DNA of 8,410 nucleotides from Planctomycetes bacterium UBA2386 (GTDB lineage Bacteria > Planctomycetota > UBA1135 > UBA2386), in assembly GCA_002343845.1 (NCBI GenBank), contig DDSQ01000197.1, forward strand, positions 5,959 through 14,368, in the 5' to 3' direction. The notes under the pieces were generated by a model. That model did no database searches and had not been told where the DNA came from. It worked only from the letters and a program-made list of their open reading frames with translations. A program made the translations under genes and the position numbers. Within the stretch, counting starts at the first letter, position 1, and the number at the start of each line of letters is the position of its first letter. Of the stretch, positions 5,256-8,410 are shown one piece after another.

Positions 5256-7445
5256 CCAGGGCCTCGTCCAGCGCGCCGAGACCAGCCACGCCCGCGGTGG
5301 CGCGGGTTCGAAGAAGCGCTGGTTCGCCTCGTTGACGATCACGCTGCCCACCACGCGCCGGTCGGCCAGGTTGTCCACGCGGAGCAGCCACTCGAGCCGG
5401 CCGCCGCCCAGCGGCACCTGCCACTGCGCTCGCAGCGCCAGCAGCCCGTGCCCCGGCGCGCTCACGGTGTTCGCATCATTGGCCGGCACCGACGACTGCG
5501 CACGCCCCTCCAGCGCGAGCTCGAGGCGCGGCGCTGCCCGCCACGCGATCTCGGCGTAGGCCGAGCCGCGCTGCGTGCCGGCGATGCGGGCGCCTGGCGC
5601 GAGCGCGGCGCTGGCCACGACACGCGCATCCAGCACCGTCAGCGCGAGCTGCGAGCGCAGCGACGGGCCGAGCGGCCAGCGCAGCCCGAGTTCGGCGCCG
5701 CGCCGCTGCGTGCGGCCGATGTTGCGGAAGGTCGTGCGCCCGCCGCTGGCGCCGAGCACGCCGATCTCGTCGTCGCTGCGGGCATCGAACACGGCGATGT
5801 CCGCCGCACGACCCGCCCCCGGGCGCCACTTGGCACCCAGCTCCCACTGCCGGCTCGTCTGCGGGCGCAGCGCGTCGTTGAAGCCCGTGAGGCCGTCGGG
5901 ACGGTAGGCCAGCTCGTTGAGAGTCGGCGACTCGAAGCCGTGGCCGGCGCTGAGGTACAGGTTCAGCCGCGGTGTCGCACGCCACAGAAGCGAGGCGACC
6001 GGATTCGTGTAGCGGTAGGCGAGCGCGCCCGAGTCGTCGGGGTTCAACGGCGGGGCGCCGGGCACCGCGCCGGGCACGATGTAGCGGTCGTCGGAGCGGA
6101 ATTCGACATGGCCACGACGCACGCCGAGCGTGGCCGACCAGCCGGGCGCGAGCTCCGCCTCCGCCTGCGCGTACAGGTCGCGGCTCGTGACGCGGTTGGT
6201 CTCGTCGCGGCGCAGCGCGCCGGTGACGCCGAGAAGGCGCTGCGCGCCGCTGCCGCTGAAGTTCAGGTAGCCGCGCCGGTCTTCGGCGCTGCGGTCCGTG
6301 CTGGCACCGGCCGTCAGGCGCAGCGCGCGCTCGCCGGCCAGCGTCCAGCGCCACAGCAGCCTCGCGTCCAGGCCCTGGCTGCGGCGCTCGAAATCGATCA
6401 CGCCGCCCGGGTGGGTCGGCGGCAGCTGCACGGCGTCCGGGATCGACTGCCACTGTGTGACCGCGCGCGTGCCGCCGTAGGCCGCGATGCGGCTCTCGAG
6501 CAGTGCGCCGTCGCCGCCGAGGCGGTGGATCCAGGCGATGCCCGCCTGGTCCTGGCGCGTGGTCTTGCGCGTGCCGTAACGCCCCGGCTGGCCAGGCTGC
6601 GCCTGCGGCAGCGCAACCGTCGCGGTCTGGTCGGGATCGGACGCGAACTGCGCGGGGGTCAGTCCCAGCGGGTCGAGCGCCGGCTGGTCCAGGTGACTGG
6701 CGACCACGGTCACGCGATCGCGCACGCCGTCCCAGCCCAGGCGCAGGTGGGCGAGCGTGCGCCGTGCCTCGCTGTGCGGCCGGAAACCGTCGGTCGCGAA
6801 GCGGCTCGCGCCGGCCGAGAGGCTGAAGCCGCCGGCCAGCGGCGCGGCGATCGCTGCACGCAGCTGGCGCAGGCCGTCGCGGCCGGCATCGGCCGCGAGG
6901 AGCGCCTCGCGCGCAGTCGGCCAGGCGCCGATCACCGAGATGACACCTCCCGAGCTGTTGCCGTACAGCGCGCTGAACGGCCCGCGCAACACCTCGACGC
7001 GCTGCGCGCCGGCGAGATCGACGTGCGACACCTGCCCCTGCCCGTCGGGGCCGCTGGCCGGGATGCCGTCGGCGATCAGCCGCAGCCCGCGCACGCCGAA
7101 GGTCGCGCGTGCGCCGAAGCCGCGGGAGTGCAGCTGCAGGTCCTGCGCGTAGTTGCTGCGGTTGTTCGCGACGATGCCGGGGATGCGCGACAAGGCCTCG
7201 GAGAGGTTGATCAGCGGCCCGGCGGCTCGCAGCTCGGCGGCATCCACGCTGCCCACCGCGTAGGGCGTGTCGGCGATGCGCCGCTCGGCCCCGCTGGTGG
7301 TGACGATCACGCGCTCGACGGCGTCCGCAGGCGCCGGGGCACCATCGTCGGACTGGGCACGGGCATCGCGCGCTGGCGAGGTTGCGGCGATCGCCAGGAC
7401 GGCGGCGGCACAGGCGCAAACGGAAGGGCGGCGGGACGGGGGCAC
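5253..7445 (-). CDS. pqqU: TonB-dependent outer-membrane receptor, YncD/PqqU type
   Basis: 730 residues. Signal peptide 1-30, probably cut after ARA. A TonB box-like ERVIVTT (44-50) is followed by a plug domain (about 55-172) with INLSEALSRIPGI, QDLQLHSRGFGARATFGVRG, DGIPASGPDGQGQ and LRGPFSALYGNSSGG. A beta-barrel runs from about 180 to the terminal Trp730, as expected for an outer-membrane barrel. Many stretches resemble E. coli YncD as I remember it, from the plug motifs to SAGHGFESPTLNELAYRPDG, SGGRTTFRNIGRT and VGSVIVNEANQRFFEP. YncD, renamed PqqU, takes up the redox cofactor pyrroloquinoline quinone with TonB energy. Function is therefore inferred from homology. The GTG at 7445 must be close to the true start because an in-frame stop lies at 7451-7449; no strong Shine-Dalgarno is seen. 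No PQQ biosynthesis or dehydrogenase gene is nearby. Confidence 0.85.
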   Translation of the reverse strand: MPPSRRPSVCACAAAVLAIAATSPARDARAQSDDGAPAPADAVERVIVTTSGAERRIADTPYAVGSVDAAELRAAGPLINLSEALSRIPGIVANNRSNYAQDLQLHSRGFGARATFGVRGLRLIADGIPASGPDGQGQVSHVDLAGAQRVEVLRGPFSALYGNSSGGVISVIGAWPTAREALLAADAGRDGLRQLRAAIAAPLAGGFSLSAGASRFATDGFRPHSEARRTLAHLRLGWDGVRDRVTVVASHLDQPALDPLGLTPAQFASDPDQTATVALPQAQPGQPGRYGTRKTTRQDQAGIAWIHRLGGDGALLESRIAAYGGTRAVTQWQSIPDAVQLPPTHPGGVIDFERRSQGLDARLLWRWTLAGERALRLTAGASTDRSAEDRRGYLNFSGSGAQRLLGVTGALRRDETNRVTSRDLYAQAEAELAPGWSATLGVRRGHVEFRSDDRYIVPGAVPGAPPLNPDDSGALAYRYTNPVASLLWRATPRLNLYLSAGHGFESPTLNELAYRPDGLTGFNDALRPQTSRQWELGAKWRPGAGRAADIAVFDARSDDEIGVLGASGGRTTFRNIGRTQRRGAELGLRWPLGPSLRSQLALTVLDARVVASAALAPGARIAGTQRGSAYAEIAWRAAPRLELALEGRAQSSVPANDANTVSAPGHGLLALRAQWQVPLGGGRLEWLLRVDNLADRRVVGSVIVNEANQRFFEPAPPRAWLVSARWTRPW

Positions 7446-7482
7446 GGGTCAGGTCAGGACTCGGTGGAGCCGGTCGCAGATG

Positions 7483-7523
7483 CCGGGCCTGGCAGCCGGC
7501 GGGCTCAGCCGGGCCGCCTGGCA
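7483..7523. repeat. Imperfect direct repeat, possible operator
   Basis: CCGGGCCTGGCA (7483-7494) recurs as CCGGGCCGCCTGGCA (7509-7523) with a 3-base insertion; the 8-mer GCCTGGCA is identical and offset by 29 bases. It sits in the divergent regulatory region, nearer the receptor gene. It could be a pair of regulator sites or part of a structured leader, or a chance product of GC bias. Confidence 0.25.
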
Positions 7524-7612
7524 CGAGTGGGGCCCCCGGCAGGGACCGGTGCGTGCCGGACGCGAGCGAGGACGCGATGATGGCAGCTCGCGGGGCCGCG
7601 CGGCGGCCTGCC

Positions 7613-7618
7613 TAGAAT
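7613..7618 (+). promoter_or_regulatory. Probable -10 box of the GDT1-family exporter gene
   Basis: TAGAAT matches the sigma-70 -10 consensus TATAAT at five of six positions, 60 bases before the ATG at 7678. It is the best -10 candidate in the window. The -35 region about 17 bases upstream is GC-only and unconvincing. Confidence 0.4.
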
Positions 7619-7677
7619 GCCCTCTCGTCACCTGGGATCAGCGGGCCCGCCCGAGCACATCCCGCCCGGAGCAACTC

Positions 7678-8238
7678 ATGGAAGCCCTGCTGGTCTCGAC
7701 CGGCATCGTCGCGCTCGCCGAGATCGGCGACAAGACGCAGCTGCTGACGCTGCTGCTCGCGGCGCGCCACCGCAAGCCCTGGCCGATCGTCGCCGGCATC
7801 CTCGTCGCGACGCTGGTCAACCACGCGATCGCCGGCGCCGTCGGCGCCTGGCTCACCACGGTGATCGGCCCCGAGGCGATGCGCTGGATCCTCGGCCTGT
7901 CGTTCCTGGCGATGGCCGCGTGGATGCTGATCCCGGACAAGCTCGACGACGACGCGGGCGCGTCGCGGTCGATCGGCGGCGTGTTCCTGACGACGGCGGT
8001 GCTCTTCTTCTTTGTCGAGATCGGCGACAAGACGCAGGTTGCGACGGTCGCGCTCGCAGCGCGCTTCGACGCGCTGGTTGCCGTGGTCATCGGCACGACG
8101 CTGGGCATGCTGCTCGCCAACGCGCCGGTGGCCTTCTTCGGCGAGGCACTGGCCAGGCGCCTGCCCGTGCGCATCGTGCACCGGATCACGGCCCTGATCT
8201 TCGCAGCGCTGGGCATCGGCGTGCTCGTGCTGCGATAG
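7678..8238 (+). CDS. TMEM165/GDT1 family cation exporter (UPF0016), probable Mn2+ exporter
   Basis: 186 residues, the usual length for bacterial members. The family signature E-x-G-D-K-T/S appears twice as EIGDKTQ, at 15-21 and 114-120, each inside a hydrophobic segment. This marks the two inverted three-helix halves of the fold, which meet to form the cation path. About six membrane helices can be drawn (roughly 1-27, 36-61, 66-86, 100-127, 131-155, 169-186) with an Asp-rich loop (PDKLDDDAG, 86-94) between the halves. Bacterial relatives such as Vibrio MneA export manganese; eukaryotic relatives move Mn2+, Ca2+ and H+. GGAG at 7668-7671, six bases before the ATG, supports the start. No manganese riboswitch is visible upstream. 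Divergent from the receptor gene; metal specificity is inferred. Confidence 0.95.
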   Translation: MEALLVSTGIVALAEIGDKTQLLTLLLAARHRKPWPIVAGILVATLVNHAIAGAVGAWLTTVIGPEAMRWILGLSFLAMAAWMLIPDKLDDDAGASRSIGGVFLTTAVLFFFVEIGDKTQVATVALAARFDALVAVVIGTTLGMLLANAPVAFFGEALARRLPVRIVHRITALIFAALGIGVLVLR

Positions 8239-8243
8239 TGCCT

Positions 8244-8267
8244 CGTTGGGGGTCACGTTGGGGGTCA
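8244..8267. repeat. 12-bp tandem duplication at the edge of the REPIN-like element
   Basis: CGTTGGGGGTCA occurs twice in immediate succession (8244-8255, 8256-8267), starting five bases after the exporter stop codon. The second copy runs into the left arm of the inverted repeat at 8261, so the first copy is a duplicated end of that element or a slippage product. Confidence 0.85.
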
Positions 8268-8402
8268 GGTCTTGCCTCTTGCCCCCGCGGCGACGCGCGG
8301 GCATGTGCGGGGGGCTTCTGTCCGGTGAACACGTCCACGCGGGCGGCCAGGGTTCCTGCAGGCGCCTGGAGAGGCAAGAGGCAAGAGGCAAGACCTGACC
8401 CC
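8261..8402. repeat. REPIN/MITE-like element with perfect 23-bp inverted arms
   Basis: Positions 8261-8283 are the exact reverse complement of 8380-8402 (the outer part reads GGGGTCAGGTCTTGCC on the left). They enclose a 96-base core. On the right the heptamer GAGGCAA is present three times in tandem (8371-8391); the left arm holds fewer units. The core has further short stems, for example CCCGCG/CGCGGG (8284-8289/8296-8301), but no ORF. Ends of the GGGGTCAGGTCTTG kind are, to my recollection, widespread in betaproteobacteria beside REP-associated tyrosine transposases (RAYT, IS200/IS605-like). That makes a non-autonomous element likely. As a transcript it could also end transcription of the exporter gene. 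No transposase is visible before the window ends. Confidence 0.8.
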
Positions 8403-8410
8403 GGATACGC

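Larger units (their letters stand above)
7446..7677. other. Divergent intergenic region between receptor and exporter genes
   Basis: 232 bases without a credible gene. It must hold the promoters of both flanking genes. It is dense in GC palindromes and contains an imperfect direct repeat (see 7483-7523). I looked for a cobalamin riboswitch on the receptor side and a yybP-ykoY manganese riboswitch on the exporter side; the core sequences of neither are present. A Fur-box-like AT-rich palindrome is also absent. Confidence 0.5.

Noticed and set aside
5476..7524. 682-codon minus-strand frame overlapping the receptor in another phase
   Set aside because: Arg/Pro/Ala-rich without motifs; it is a phase-shifted shadow of the receptor gene.
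4917..7580. 887-codon open frame on the plus strand antisense to the receptor gene
   Set aside because: The opposite strand encodes a complete TonB-dependent receptor with signal peptide and end-to-end motifs. The plus frame is Arg/Ala/Gly-rich low complexity, an artefact of strong G/C third positions.
7446..7600. Cobalamin riboswitch upstream of the TonB-dependent receptor
   Set aside because: On the minus strand the end GAGTCCTGACCTG vaguely recalls a B12-box flank, but the GCAACTGT core and the GCCACTG element are missing. YncD/PqqU receptors are not known to be B12-controlled.
7613..7677. yybP-ykoY manganese riboswitch before the GDT1-family gene
   Set aside because: This association is common for the family, but the conserved GGGGAGTA and loop sequences are absent and the leader between the -10 box and the ATG is too short.
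8239..8410. CRISPR array suggested by repeated GAGGCAA units
   Set aside because: The units are 7 bp in direct tandem without spacers, and the larger repeats are inverted, not direct.

Overview
The window looks like a chromosomal segment of a GC-rich betaproteobacterium, most likely Burkholderiales (the Rubrivivax/Leptothrix/Aquincola type). Codons end almost always in G or C, a PEP-CTERM-like sorting tail is present, and the rare AT-rich words sit where -10 boxes would be. The taxonomic call is inference; there is no 16S or core marker here.

Layout from left to right. Positions 1-360 hold the C-terminal end of a diguanylate cyclase (GGDEF domain). tRNA-Ser(UGA) follows at 416-503. Next comes a gene-poor stretch (504-974) with at most one tiny ORF. 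A membrane-anchored glutaredoxin-like protein (975-1373, +) converges through a GC hairpin on a small VOC/glyoxalase-fold protein (1412-1801, -). A structured spacer leads to a membrane-anchored SGNH hydrolase (2037-3173, +). A cytoplasmic hemerythrin-PAS protein (3320-4267, +) converges on a second, unrelated VOC protein (4314-4682, -). Divergent from that is a short secreted protein with a PEP-CTERM-like tail (4900-5226, +), which converges on a large TonB-dependent receptor of the YncD/PqqU type (5253-7445, -). Divergent from the receptor is a TMEM165/GDT1-family cation exporter (7678-8238, +). The window ends in a REPIN/MITE-like repeat with perfect 23-bp inverted arms (8261-8402).

Almost every gene is a single-gene unit, and orientation changes at nearly every junction, so there is no obvious multigene operon. 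Several genes touch redox or metal biology: a periplasmic Grx-fold protein, a diiron hemerythrin-PAS sensor, a PQQ-type receptor and a Mn/Ca exporter. The sequence gives no direct evidence that they form one pathway. I do not see a convincing new multi-gene system. The items most worth a second look are the terminal inverted-repeat element, the small PEP-CTERM-like protein, the PqqU homologue with its structured upstream region, and the periplasmic glutaredoxin-like protein.
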